Shown in pieces: positions 47,641-61,050 of a DNA stretch of 64,000 nt. The notes below the pieces were generated by a model that was not told the origin of the DNA, ran no database searches, and saw only the letters and a list, made by a program, of their open reading frames with translations. The stretch's first letter is position 1; every line of letters begins with the position of its first letter. Origin of the DNA: Patagioenas fasciata (Eukaryota > Chordata > Aves > Columbiformes > Columbidae); contig NC_092524.1 in assembly GCF_037038585.1 (NCBI RefSeq), positions 69,154,552-69,218,551 on the forward strand, given 5' to 3'. The position numbers and the translations under genes are program-made.

Positions 47641-48040
47641 GGCCTGGCCGCGCTATGGTGGCGGGTACGGGGCTGCCGCCCGTTTGTGGGCTCTGCCGGT
47701 CCCCTAGTGTCACAGCCTTGGTCCCAGCCCGCCGGTGGGAGAGGTGGCCGGGCACAGGGTGTCCTGGGGAGAGAGCTGAGCCCCTGCCCAGGGCGGGTGG
47801 CACCGAGTCCCTTGTCACCTGCCTCGGGTGTTGCTGCGGTGTGTCGGGTTCTGGGTGACCCCGGGGCGGGTGGACGCGGTGCAGCAGGAGCCGCGGGCCC
47901 AGGTGGGGACGTGACTTTGGGTGCTTCTGCCACCAGTGCTGTGACCTGCTGGGGTGGGCACTCACCAGAGCCCTCCCAAAGGAGCCTCTTCCTTGTAAAA
48001 TTAAAACCCTATCTTAGAACGCTGGGTTGGTTCATTTGTT
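47641..48040. other. Shore of the ARF6 CpG island
   Basis: G+C falls gradually. Open plus-strand frames starting near 47367 and 47422 run through here but have no recognised domain; a non-coding divergent transcript is possible. Confidence 0.4.
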
Positions 48041-48232
48041 TTTATGGTGAGGGTGGTGAGAGCCTGGCCCAGGCTGGCCAGAGAGGTGGTGGCTGAACCA
48101 TCCCTGGAGACATCCCAGGCCAGGCTGGACGGGGCTCTGAGCAACCTGAGCTGGTGAAGATGTCCCTGCTCATGGCAGGGGTGGCACTGGGGGAGCTGGG
48201 AACGTCCCTTCAACCCAAACTGTTCTGTGGTG
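48041..48232 (+). mobile_element. CR1 LINE 3' end, short
   Basis: About 190 bp beginning GGTGAGGGTGGTGAGAGCCT and ending AACCCAAACTGTTCTGTGG; subfamily of 28400-28703. Confidence 0.88.
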
Positions 48233-49847
48233 GGCGGTGTCATTGGGTTTATGGCTCCTTCTTTTAGGTTGCTCCCTGTAATTCAAATCAGTGACACTGA
48301 AGCTGTGGCCGCGCGCTTGGTTCACACTGCGTCCCCATCCCCAGGAGCAGAGCCCCAGCACGCCCGGCATGACGCGGAGCAGCACGCATCGCAGACACAC
48401 GTTCGGCTGGTTTCACAGGCGCAGCGTGTCGCAATCCTGCACTCCCAGTGACACACCAGCAAAGCCGGTACACGTAACCAGTATGCGGCTGGTCCTCCAG
48501 GCCTGGCATGCTGGAGCAGGGTCTGCCTGCCCAGTTCCTGCTGGGAGGAAGGCAGGGGAAGAGCGAGCCTGGGTTGGTAGTTGCATCTGAGCTGTTGGAG
48601 CGGACATGGGACGTGGCATTCAGAACACAAAACCCAGCTAAATATCCTGTTGGGGATATTATGGGGATAATATATTTTGGGGCTGGCTTTCAGGGAGGCC
48701 AGGTGATGTCACCTTCTGGTCTGCATGGCCCTCGGAGAGCACAGGAAAACCCTCACTTGGGTGAGGCTCACCTCACCATATCCTTCTATCCCTTCAAAAA
48801 ACCCACATTTTCAGTTAATGTTTTACAGCAGACATTTTTGCAATCAAGTGGCACACGCAAAGCCATCCCCTCTGGAAGGGCAAACGGGAAATGCTTTGAT
48901 GTCTTTGAAGTCTGGAAGAATGGGAGATTTCCTAGACTACAGAACTAAGCGGGTGACAATAGGAGTTTCCGAAGAAGCCTTGTTCTCCCATGCAGCGAGC
49001 AAAGAGGGAGGATGCCAAGGAAAACATACCATCTCCTAACGGGTGCAGGCTGTGCCAGGGGTACGTTCTGCCGACACCGAGCGTCCCTGTGAGCATCAGG
49101 CGGTGCCAGAGCTCATATTGTGGTGTTTAAAGCAGGAGATCATGCAGCTAAGCACTGCACTGGCGTGGGATTTACAGCGCGCCGCGGTGATCCTGCTGGA
49201 TACAGCCAGTTCAGACTGCTCTCACCAGCACGGGAAATTTGTGTAAATAGAGTTTACTGCTGAGCGGGGCTAAAATTAACGCCAGGGTGTGGATGTTAGT
49301 GGGTTTCTACTTGGCTCTGGTCCGTGTGACCGCGAGCAGCAGCTTATTAAATCAGCAGTCGTATGAGACCACGGGTCTTGACCAAAACGGTTGGGAAAGG
49401 AGACATCGGGAGCTTTGAAGTGCTGCCTTTGTCCTTGTGCAGGCACCGATTGCGCTGCTCGTGGCCTCAGAGCAGCATTTTCTGGTTTCAGGAAGCGACA
49501 GCCTTGTTGGCGTTTTTGTTCTGCCTGTGTGAGGCGTTAAGGGGTGGGGTGACCGTACGTGAGGTTTTTCTGCTGTTTTTTGGTAGCTGAGACTTTGGTG
49601 CTTTCTCCCGGGATCCACCAGCTGAGGACCGTGGATCCTGAGCGTTGATTCTGCCAGCACAGCCGGTGACACACCGAATGTCTGTGCTGCGGGACCGGGT
49701 GGCCGTGCTGCGGCGCTGGGCCACCCGCCGCCGGGCACCGCGGGGGACAAACCAAAATGAGTAACTGCAGAGTGGGGAAATGCCTTATCTGTCATCTTCT
49801 CCTCCTGTTTTGGATCTAGATGTCCCATTCCTTGGGTCTTGCCTCTT
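48233..49847. other. Intergenic, no feature recognised
   Basis: Unique-looking sequence with no coding signature and no repeat end that I can name. Confidence 0.45.
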
Positions 49848-50099
49848 GAATCACAGAATCACAGAATGTGAGGGGTTGGAAGGGCCCTGTAAAGCTCATC
49901 CAGTGCAATCCCCCCATGGAGCAGGAACACCCAGCTGAGGTTCCACAGGAAGGGGTCCAGGCGGGTTTGAATGGCTGCAGAGAAGGAGACTCCACAACCT
50001 CCCTGGGCAGCCTGGGCCAGGCTCTGACACCCTCACCAGGAACAAGCTTCTTCTCAAATATAAGTGGAACCTCTTGCATTCCAGTTTGTACCCATTACA
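49848..50099 (-). mobile_element. CR1 LINE 3' end
   Basis: Starts GAATCACAGAATCACAGAAT and runs back to CATTCCAGTTTGTACCCATT. Same subfamily as the SOS2 intron copies, opposite strand. Confidence 0.9.
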
Positions 50100-50341
50100 A
50101 ATCATGGCTTCTTTAGGTTTGTTGGTGACTGCATTGTCCCGCTTCCTTGGGGGACAGTCTACAGGCCACCTTTGGCTTTGCCCATTCCACCTGTTTCTCC
50201 TGGGCTCCTTCTCTCCCTCCTGGCAATCGCAAAGTGATGGGACCTGTGAAATACTTGCACTCATGCCATGGCGAGGAGTTGCATTCACAGGGGCGGCAGC
50301 TGCTCTTGCACCGGAGCCGATCTCCGCACAACGGGACCTTC

Positions 50342-50353
50342 TGCTGACTCAGC
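50342..50353. promoter_or_regulatory. Isolated MARE/AP-1 site
   Basis: TGCTGACTCAGC, an almost complete Maf recognition element. It is a single site with no other support, in otherwise featureless sequence (50100-50527). Confidence 0.3.
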
Positions 50354-50527
50354 GGCCGTGACACTTCCTGAGCTGCTCCTCTCCCGCAGGGTTCCTGCCT
50401 GCCCGTGCTTGATATCGGCAAACGGGAGGGTGCTCCGATCTGTGTTGTCACTTTGCCAACACAGAAAGGTGGGACATGAGCCGGCTGTGTGCGCTTGCAG
50501 CCCAGAAACAGCCTCAGGACAGGCCCA

Positions 50528-50909
50528 GAGAGTTGGGGTGTTCAGCTGGAGAAGAGAAGCTCCATGGAGACTTTAATGCAGCCTTTCAGTGATTACAAGG
50601 GGCCTACAAGAAAGATGGGGATGGATGTTTTAGCAGAGCCTGTTGTGACAGGACAAGGGGTGATGGTTTTAAACTAAAAGAGGAAGATTCAGGCCAGACA
50701 TGAGGAAGAAATTGTTGTCCTGAGGGTGGTGAGAGCCTGGCCCAGGTTCCCAGAGAGGTGGTGGCTGAACCATCCCTGGAGACATCCCAGGCCAGGCTGG
50801 ACGGGGCTCTGAGCAACCTGAGCTGGTGAAGATGTCCCTGCTCATGGCAGGGGTGGCACTGGGGGAGCTGGGAAGGTCCCTTCAACCCAAACCGTGCTGT
50901 GGTTCCATG
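50528..50909 (+). mobile_element. CR1 LINE 3' end
   Basis: GTTGGGGTGTTCAGCTGGAG through ACCCAAACCGTGCTGTGGTT; subfamily of 28400-28703 with a little more of its 5' side kept. Confidence 0.9.
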
Positions 50910-53378
50910 AACACGGGCCGGCTCCTGCGCTGGGTGGCCGGGGTGAGCCGCACTGCTCCAGGCGGTGCTCGGCAGCTTCTGCTCCACTGACTTTGTCCCA
51001 CAGGTCTCTGAACCTTCAGCAGCTGGAACGGGGACCGGCTGCGCACCCCAATAGCTCCCTGAGCCCCCTCTGCTGCCCATTGCCCTTTCAGCCCTGAGCT
51101 GCAGCACGCTGCTGTATTCTTCAACACCCAAAGCCGATCTTGCCGTCATCAGAGTCAAAAAACCCAACGACAAGAAGCGATTCGCTGCTCTGCTTCACAC
51201 AGGAAACCCACAGCTCGGTCGAGGACGCGAAGAGGTGGCTACATGCCACAAAAGAGAAATGGGATCCGCTCAGGCAAATGCTTTTTCACCGTGTGCTGGG
51301 CTTTACTTGTGAGGATCCTCCCTGCCCTTCAGGAGAACTTTCTGTCCACACGGTCTGCGCACCAGAAGACGATTTTACATGGTTTGGCATGTGTTTTCAA
51401 AGGAATTATTGCTGCTCTTTGGGATGATGTAGAGCAAAATGACATTTGAGAACTCAGCTCTTTCAATAGTTAAGATCTCAAATTAGTCACTAACAAGCTC
51501 TGTGCAAGTTGCCTTTACCAATCCTGCAGAGAATGGGTGAGAAGCTGGTGAGAGAGCACCACCTACTTTTGAAACATTTTTATGTGCAGTCGTAGCAGTT
51601 TCCGTAAATGAACGGGAAGGACGGTGAACAGGAAGCAGAATGTAAATGGCAGAACTTGGTAAAGCAAATAAAGGCTTTGTTTTCTGAGGAACCCCCTCGC
51701 TGTGTCCCTGCAGTTACTGCACCTTACCTTGGAGAGCCAGGAGATAACGTAGCTTGTGTCACCAGCCTTTTAAATGTCAATTTTTTGTCTTAAAAGATGG
51801 GTTCTTCTTTTTAAGATAGTGAGTTAAGTAACTGTGGGCTGGAAATGTGTCATCGGAGATGAAGAAGTGTGATGATCTGAGCAAAACAGACTCTTAATCT
51901 CAGTGCTCAGCCTGCACAAAGTTGATACAGATCTACAAATCTACACCCAGTAATCACCCCTGGGGAAAGAGGTGCAGGTTCGGCACTGTATATACTCGAT
52001 AGAGCACAGGTTCTTATGTTGCTGGTTGATTTTCAAGGTCAAACACCCAACAAAAGCATTTAGAATACTCAGACATGTTCTGGATTATCTGGAAAACGTG
52101 ACCTCTTAGACAGGGTTTAGTTTCACATACCTGCTTAAGAATTAAAATCCTCCTCGGGTCCGTGGCGACACCTGGTAAGTTACTGGGTAGCCTGCAGAAG
52201 TTAAATATTTTAAAAGTAAGCACTGGCTGACAATGTGTGGCTGGATGGGGAGGCTGGTTTGTGCCAGGGTGGATTTACAGCCCAGAGAGTGAAAAACAAT
52301 TATGGTTATGTGGTGATTATGACTTAAAGCCTGGGGAAAAAGATTGCAAATATCTGTAGGACCTTTTGATAACTGGTCTGGGCCTGGCTGCAGGGCAGCC
52401 TGCTCCTTATGTTCCTTATCTTTTCTTTCTCTGTAAGGAACTTATGGGCATGGTTTGCATCTATTGTTTGTCATGGTTTTGCTTTTCATTCATTTGCGTG
52501 TTCAGTGATCCAAGCGCTGCCACAACTGAGTGCTGAAGGAAAATGATACACCTTCAACTTTACGTAATGGCCATCGCACCAGGATAAGCAAACCTCGAGG
52601 AAATGCATTGATGACCCCTTTTGGTTTTATCTCTTTGAATATAAATACCTTCCCAATCAGTTTGGATCATCAGGCCAAACCTATTTTAATGTAGTGTAGC
52701 TCACCTTGCTCACTTTTCTCTCCTCTTTTGGCAGAGGGAGGTGGGAAAAGGCTGTTGCTCTCATCCTTCAAAGACCTTTGTGGCTTTCTGAGGAAAAGGG
52801 AACATAATAACGCTTTGATTTTAGTACCTGTGTTAGATAAATTCTCCAGCGGTGTGTGCTGTACCAGCAGTGTGGCATTAAAAAGGTCATCGGGACATGC
52901 CCATAAGGTTAACGTAACATCTTTGGGGAAGGAATAGAAGTGGGAAAGGTGTTGTAGAGTATTCTGACCGCGTCAGATTTCTGTTTGCCTGTGTGAGTGC
53001 TGAAATGGTGCGATGAGGACCCTGAAGAATCACTAGAAACCCCACGTTTCTCCCTGGAATTCCTCCAGCCTTGGCCTCCCAGCAGGAAAACCAGTTTGGC
53101 CTCCAGGCTATTTGGGTTTGGTTTGTATCTTCAGTACATCAAAATGGCTTTGCAGTTACTATTATAACGGCAAAAAAAGCTGCTTTCTCCTTTCACAGGT
53201 GATTTTCAGGAGCAGACAGAGGAAATGTATGTGGGGGATCCTGCCCGACCAAATTTCATATGCCAAAATCCTGAATCGCCACCGTGACAATATCAGCTTG
53301 AAAAACCACAAAGCCGTAACAAGAGTAAAAGTAATTTGGGAGGCTTTTCCTCTTCTCTCTGATTTTTGCATTTTCACA
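50910..53378. other. Intergenic, no feature recognised
   Basis: Composition shifts from GC-rich to AT-rich at about 51.4 kb. I see no exon, RNA gene or repeat boundary that I can defend. Confidence 0.45.
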
Positions 53379-53562
53379 CCCCTGGCACTGCCCCATGTCC
53401 TGAGAACCTCATGTCCGTCTGTCCAACCCTCCAGGGCTGGTGACTCCAGCACTGCCCTGGGCAGCCTGTTCCAATGCCCCACAGCCCTTTGGGGAAGAAA
53501 TTGTTCCCAGGTCCAACCTCAACCTCTCCTGGCGCAACTTGAGGCCATTTCCTCTCATCCAT
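53379..53562 (-). mobile_element. CR1 LINE fragment, internal 3' region only
   Basis: CCCCTGGCACTGCCCCATGT to CGCAACTTGAGGCCATTTCC. It lacks the usual terminal repeat at its left edge, so it is truncated at both ends. Subfamily of 29431-29950. Confidence 0.85.
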
Positions 53563-55498
53563 TGCTGATGCCCAGATGTTCTGGGCCATCCTGGTGTCTT
53601 GCAAAGCACGGCAGTGACACGGGGATGCCCGAAAGCTCAGGGTGCGGATCCTTTGCAGTCAGCGCTGCAGGCTGGCAGAAATCTGCTGTGTTCTGCATCC
53701 ACGCTCTAACGCAGAGGGGGTTTTGCAGGCAGTTCCCAAGGGCGTTTTTTCCTGTGAGGTGTGTTTTACTTGTCGTTCGAAGCCTCTCTGGTCCCAGACT
53801 GTGAGCATTGCCTCTCATCGCAAGAGATGGGGGTTTGGAGCTCAGTGGGATCCCAAAGCCGGTTCTTTGGGAGGCTGGAGCCCAGCTTACCCATAAAGCT
53901 TAGCACAAAGCCGCAGCTCCCGCGTGTAGGGGAGCTCAGTGGGAGCCTGGAGCAGCTGCTCCTGCTGAGCAAGATGCAGCAACCAGCTGTCAGAGGAGCA
54001 GCATGGGGCACAGCTCCCCTGAGCTCAGAGCTGAGCAGACAAGGTTTCCCCAGCTCTGAGCGGCCTCATTTTTTATTTCAGGTGTTGCTATGGTGGTCAG
54101 GAACACCAGGACACAGCCTTGTGCCAGCAGATCAGCACCACTGTCAGGACTCTGTGTCTCGTCCCTCCTCAGTCTGCCAAGCTCGTTACCATCCGATTTT
54201 CTCAGGTTGTTTCATGCCCCTGCTATCTTGATTCACTCCTGCTATATTTTTTTCATGTGATGTAAAATTTGCCTGTTTGTGGCAAAATAGTCGCGAGGAG
54301 GAGGAGGGGACAGGAAAGGGATGCTCAGCCCTGCGTTAAATGTTATTTCTGTGGGGACAGCTTGGCTTCCTCCCGTGTTTGTGGATGTCAAGCCTACATC
54401 TCCTTGTGCCCATGACCCCTAAGTCATTATCCTAATGGCTTTAACCAAAACTCCAGCTGTCACTGCCAGCTCTTCCTTAAGCAGATAAATAGGAGCCCAG
54501 AACATGATGTCTCTCCCTCCCTTAAGGACTCACTACATCCCAATCATATTTCCCTGAGACCCTTAAGGACTTTGGGCTCTGCAGCACTGGGGAAAATGTT
54601 GTTTTTCTTTGCTGAGGTGGGATTGCTGGGTGTGTTCTTTAGCCCTGGACTTTGCTCTGCTAACGTGGGTCAGACAGTCTGGAAGAAATGCTTAAATACC
54701 TGCTGAGGGGCTGCTCAGCATGTCTGAAGCAACAATGTGTATCTGAAGAGGGGAAAAACAACCAGGCCATTTTGGCGATGCTGGTGTATGATTTAGGTGT
54801 ATGATTTAGGATCAGCTTAACTTGTTCTGCTAGGAAAGCAGTAGTGCGGTCTGCGGTCCTGGGTTAGACCAAAGCCTGCACTGGCTGTCTGAACACATTG
54901 GATCTAAACTTTCCTTGTGACCACAGGTCGAGTGGAGCCAGAGAGAGGTGAGGGACCTGCAGCATCCCCAGCAGCTGCACAGTTCTTCTCATGGGGTGTC
55001 TGGGGGAGGTTTCTTGGGCAGTCAAAACACACAGTGAAGATGTCAAATACCCTGTGAAAGTATTTCCAGAGAGCTTTCTGTTGCAGCAGTGAGTGGATAA
55101 AGGCAAGAAGCTCCTGCATTTTATTCCTTGCATTACAGTTTTATTAATTTTACATCCTTCTCTGAGAATCAAACCACTTAATTACATCCGCAAGTGTTCG
55201 CTGCAGGTTGCCTCTTAGACTGCCTTCAGCAAATCCTCCTGAGCTCTCGCTGGACACATCCAGGACCACAAACTTAAATTTTTGCCCTGCAGCAGCTTAA
55301 CTTGGCCTTTCCAAAGCAAAGTATTGTGCTGAATCTTCACGTGAAGAGCTACATTTTGCACCCCGCATTCGATGCTCCTCCTCCCCCGTGATGCCGAAGC
55401 ATTAACGCATCTGGCTGGTGGAACTGCCGGCTGCCGCGGCGAGGCCGGAGGAGCCGTCCCCGAGCTCTGGAGAGCGGCGGCAGCGGGAGCTGTGACAA
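53563..55498. other. Intergenic upstream of the 7SL cluster
   Basis: No gene recognised. A 14-bp tandem duplication (GTGTATGATTTAGG type) occurs near 54785. From about 55370 G+C rises into the 7SL gene. Confidence 0.45.
55488..55497 (+). promoter_or_regulatory. AGCTGTGACA element just upstream of 7SL
   Basis: A CRE-like half-site (TGACA) ends two bases before the RNA start. The same ten bases occur in reverse orientation upstream of the divergent copy (57495-57504). Mammalian 7SL genes use an upstream ATF/CREB site, so the role is plausible but inferred. Confidence 0.35.
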
Positions 55499-55795
55499 GC
55501 CGGGCACGGTGGCTTGTGCCTGTAATCCAAGCGCCGGGGAGGCTGAGGCTGGCGGACGGCTTGAGCCCGGGGGTTCTGGGCTGCGGCGAGCTGTGCCGAG
55601 CGGGCGTCCGCGCTAAGGCCGGCATCGATATGGTGGTCCCGGGGGAGCCGGGGGCCACCAGGTCGCCTAAGGAGGGGTGAACCGGCCCAGGTCGGAGACG
55701 GAGCAGGTCAAAGCTCCCGTGCCGCTCGGTAGCGGGATGGCGCCTGTGAACAGTCCCTGTAGCACAGCCCGGGCAAGAGAGCGGGACCCAGCCTC
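55499..55795 (+). ncRNA. RN7SL: 7SL RNA (signal recognition particle RNA), intact copy
   Basis: The RNA scaffold of the signal recognition particle, which pauses translation and docks secretory ribosomes at the ER; made by RNA polymerase III. The 297 nt begin GCCGGGCACGGTGGCTTG (Alu domain 5' end), keep CTGAGGCTGG and GGTTCTGGGCTG, and carry the whole S domain: GAGGGGTGAACCGGCCCAGG, then GTCGGAGACGGAGCAGGTCA with a GGAG tetraloop of the allowed GNAR type. The end is CCCGGGCAAGAGAGCGGGAC, followed by a TTTT terminator at 55796-55799. Compared with human 7SL as I recall it, several differences are paired (for example CUG/CAG to CCG/CGG in the S-domain stem), which points to a functional gene. 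Its position between ARF6 and NEMF matches human RN7SL2. Confidence 0.9.
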
Positions 55796-55799
55796 TTTT
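55796..55799 (+). terminator. Pol III terminator of 7SL
   Basis: Four T residues directly after the RNA end, the standard RNA polymerase III stop signal. Confidence 0.8.
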
Positions 55800-56008
55800 G
55801 GCGTCTTTTCCCCTGCACCATGCTGTGCTTGTCTGCAAAAAAGGGTCAGGTGATACTGGGGAAAGGCAAAAGCTCCTCCCGCAGGTGTTCGACCTGAAGA
55901 AGCTGCCCCAGCCTTGCTCGCTCAGGTGTGCTCCTGTTTTGGTGGTGTTTGTTGGGATTTCTTGCAGCGGGGAAAAGTCACAGCACAGGACCCAGCCAGA
56001 CCTCTGGG

Positions 56009-56242
56009 AGGGGAGATTCAGGCTGGACATGGGGAAGAAATTGTTGTCCCTGAGGGTGGTGAGAGCCTGGCCCAGGTTGGCCAGAGAGGTGGTGGCTGAA
56101 GCATCCCTGGAGACATCCCAGGCCAGGCTGGACGGGGCTCTGAGCAACCTGAGCTGGTGAAGATGTCCCTGCTCATGGCAGGGGGGGCACTGGGGGAGCT
56201 GGGAAGGTCCCTTCAACCCAAACTATTCTGTGATTCTATGAT
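56009..56242 (+). mobile_element. CR1 LINE 3' end between two 7SL copies
   Basis: GGGGAGATTCAGGCTGGACA through ATTCTGTGATTCTATGAT; subfamily of 28400-28703. It separates the intact 7SL from the relic copy. The flanking unique sequence (55800-56008 and 56243-56819) holds nothing else recognised. Confidence 0.9.
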
Positions 56243-56819
56243 CCCAATAAATGAAAGTACTAAAATGGGAAATGATGGGCAGCAGAATTTCCCATGGTGT
56301 TTCTGTCTCAGACCCCGCACACCCCGAGTTGGTACCATCCCTCAAACAGCAACGGCTCGGGCAGCCCGCTCCAAACTGAGCCACGGCTCCAGCTCCCAGG
56401 AGTGCCCCATTACTCTGCTCCATCATGTATTTATTGTCATAGCTTATTTGTGTGCTTGGCTCTGAGCTTTACGCTCTCAGGAGAACACTGGCGAATCAAG
56501 AAGCCGTTCTCTATGAGGAGCATTTCAGAGCGGGGAGTGGGACGTCGCCTGTCTGCTCTTTAGTAAATGATGGATGTGCCCCACTTGGCTTGAAATAAAA
56601 ACAGAACATCGTGGTGTGGCCAGAATGAGAAGTCTGGGCTTTCTCAGCTGCTTAAACCTGCTTGTGCCCAGAAATCTTTCATGTCTACCCATACACTCAT
56701 TTTTAAACCTAAAATACAAGCAGCCCAAGGGTGATCTCTCAGTTCCCCACTGCCACTGTGTGGCCAGGCAGAGCCCGCACACAACGGGCATCGAGAAATC
56801 TGCAAAAGCCTCAAAAACA

Positions 56820-57070
56820 GCTGGGCATGGTGGCTTGTGCTTGTAATCCAAGCGCTGGGGAGGCTGAAATGGGTGGATGACTGGAGCCTGGGGGTTCTGG
56901 GCTGCAGGGAGCTGTGCCGAGCGGGTGTCATTGTGGTGGGGCCACCAGGTCACCTATGGAGGGTGAACTGGCCCAGGTTGGAGATGGAGCAGATCAAAGC
57001 CTCCATGCTGATCAGTAGTGGGATGGCGCCTGTGAACCGTCGCTGTAGTGAGGGAGTGGGACTTGGTTTC
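56820..57070 (+). pseudogene. 7SL RNA relic with internal deletion
   Basis: Closely follows the 55499 copy at both ends (TGGTGGCTTGTGCTTGTAAT; GAGGGTGAACTGGCCCAGGT; GTAGTGGGATGGCGCCTGTG) but lacks about 40-45 nt of the central helix 5/6 region. Many CpG sites have decayed to TG or CA. A TTTTT run follows at 57071-57075. It has no A-rich tail or target-site duplication that I can see, so it may be a local tandem copy rather than a retroposed one. At one S-domain stem (GCTGATCAGTAGTGGG) it matches human 7SL better than the intact neighbour does. Confidence 0.85.
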
Positions 57071-57494
57071 TTTTTGCGTGGGAAACAGGGCAGCGAGGTC
57101 CCCGGTGTGTTACCCGACACACCGGGGAGTCCCAGCCCGGACAGAGGAGCAGCCACCAGATCTCAGGGGGGTTTCTGCAGAGGAGGAGAGAGCAACAGAG
57201 GGGAAAAAGAAGAGATGTTTCTAAAAGGGGAGGGTCGCACTCTTTTAAAGAAACTCCTTCATCAAGGGAGCCCCCCAGCTAGATCCCACCGTGCGGCACC
57301 CACAGCAACCTCCAAATCATGCCACGAATTGGGGTTTGCGCTGCGGCGGCGCCAGCTGCCCTGGAAGGGGCTCCCGCTCCTCCGCCAGCGCCTGCTCAGC
57401 CGGTGCGACGTGTGTGCTGCTGGGGTGAGAAGGGGGACGGGAAGGCGAGCGAGAGGCAGGAGGAGGGTGTCCCTGGCGGGGCGGCCCCGGGCGG

Positions 57495-57504
57495 TGTCAC
57501 AGCT
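57495..57504 (-). promoter_or_regulatory. Reverse copy of the 7SL upstream element
   Basis: TGTCACAGCT, the exact reverse complement of 55488-55497, 28 bp before the divergent 7SL-like gene. Confidence 0.35.
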
Positions 57505-57532
57505 CTAGAGACCGCGGCGCCGCTTTTCTACC

Positions 57533-57796
57533 GCCGGGCGCAGTGGCGTGCGCCTGTTGTCCCAGCTGTACAGGGAGGCAGAGTCCGTCGGATCGCTTGA
57601 GTCCAGGGTTCGAGTCCCCCCAGAGCGGCGCGGAGACTGCCGGAGTTGTGTTCGGTGTTGAACCCCGGAGGGGTGGGGCCGGGGGCACCAGTAGAGTAAT
57701 TGAGTATTGAATTCGGAGTAGAAAACTCCAGGACCGGAGTCCTGACGCAGGAATAACGCCTGGGGGCCTGGGCAACACAAAGAGACGCGGGCTCGC
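57533..57796 (+). ncRNA. Divergent 7SL-like Pol III RNA with Alu-type domain
   Basis: About 264 nt. The 5' part is clearly 7SL: GCCGGGCGCAGTGGCGTG, CCTGTTGTCCCAGCT (SRP9/14-binding UGUNR turn kept as UGUUG), CAGGGAGGCAGAG and GGATCGCTTGAGTCCAGG, which matches mammalian 7SL better than the intact local copy does. The 3' end GGCCTGGGCAACACAAAGAG is also 7SL-like. The middle is rewritten: only traces of the S domain remain (CGGAGTAGAAAACTCC), plus new hairpins such as CAGGACCGGAGTCCTG. GGTTCGAGTCC at 57608-57618 is a perfect Pol III B box. TTTT at 57797-57800 would terminate. CpG sites are well preserved, unlike the relic copy. It could be an active Alu-domain RNA or an old 7SL pseudogene shielded by the NEMF CpG island. 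Confidence 0.65.
57608..57618 (+). promoter_or_regulatory. Perfect Pol III B box
   Basis: GGTTCGAGTCC fits the tRNA-type B-box consensus GGTTCGANTCC exactly. The corresponding region of the intact 7SL copy reads GGGGTTCTGGGCTG and does not fit. Confidence 0.7.
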
Positions 57797-57800
57797 TTTT
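57797..57800 (+). terminator. Pol III terminator of the divergent 7SL-like RNA
   Basis: TTTT in CTCGCTTTTGCCGCG, at the position that corresponds to the end of 7SL. Confidence 0.6.
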
Positions 57801-58065
57801 GCCGCGTTCGGGTCTCATTTTGGCACCGGCGCCCATGTTTTGCCCCCACAACCCTCCCGGCACGCTACCGCCTCCTGCCGGCCCGCGGCGGCGCCGCCAC
57901 ACACCACCCCCCTCCCTGCGGGCTCCGTATCTCTGCGCATGCGCTTGCGCGGGGCGCGGCGGAGCGGAGAGAATTGGCGCGGGGCGCGACCCGTAGCGGG
58001 CGGCGGCGCAGGCGCGGCCGGTAGCGTCGTGGGTCCTACCGGGAGGCGGTGGCTGCGGCATCACC

Positions 58066-61050
<2,985 letters not shown>

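Noticed and set aside
51440-52720. Possible retroviral LTR-like stretch with a TATA-like AATATAAATACC
   Set aside because: No paired termini, target duplication or internal retroviral sequence could be found; left as unclassified intergenic DNA.
55215-56216. 333-codon minus-strand open frame over the 7SL region
   Set aside because: It runs antisense through the 7SL gene and a CR1 copy and has no family signature; openness follows from GC-rich composition.
57608-57618. Perfect B box read as part of a tRNA gene
   Set aside because: No cloverleaf, acceptor stem or anticodon arm could be drawn around it; the surrounding sequence is 7SL-like.
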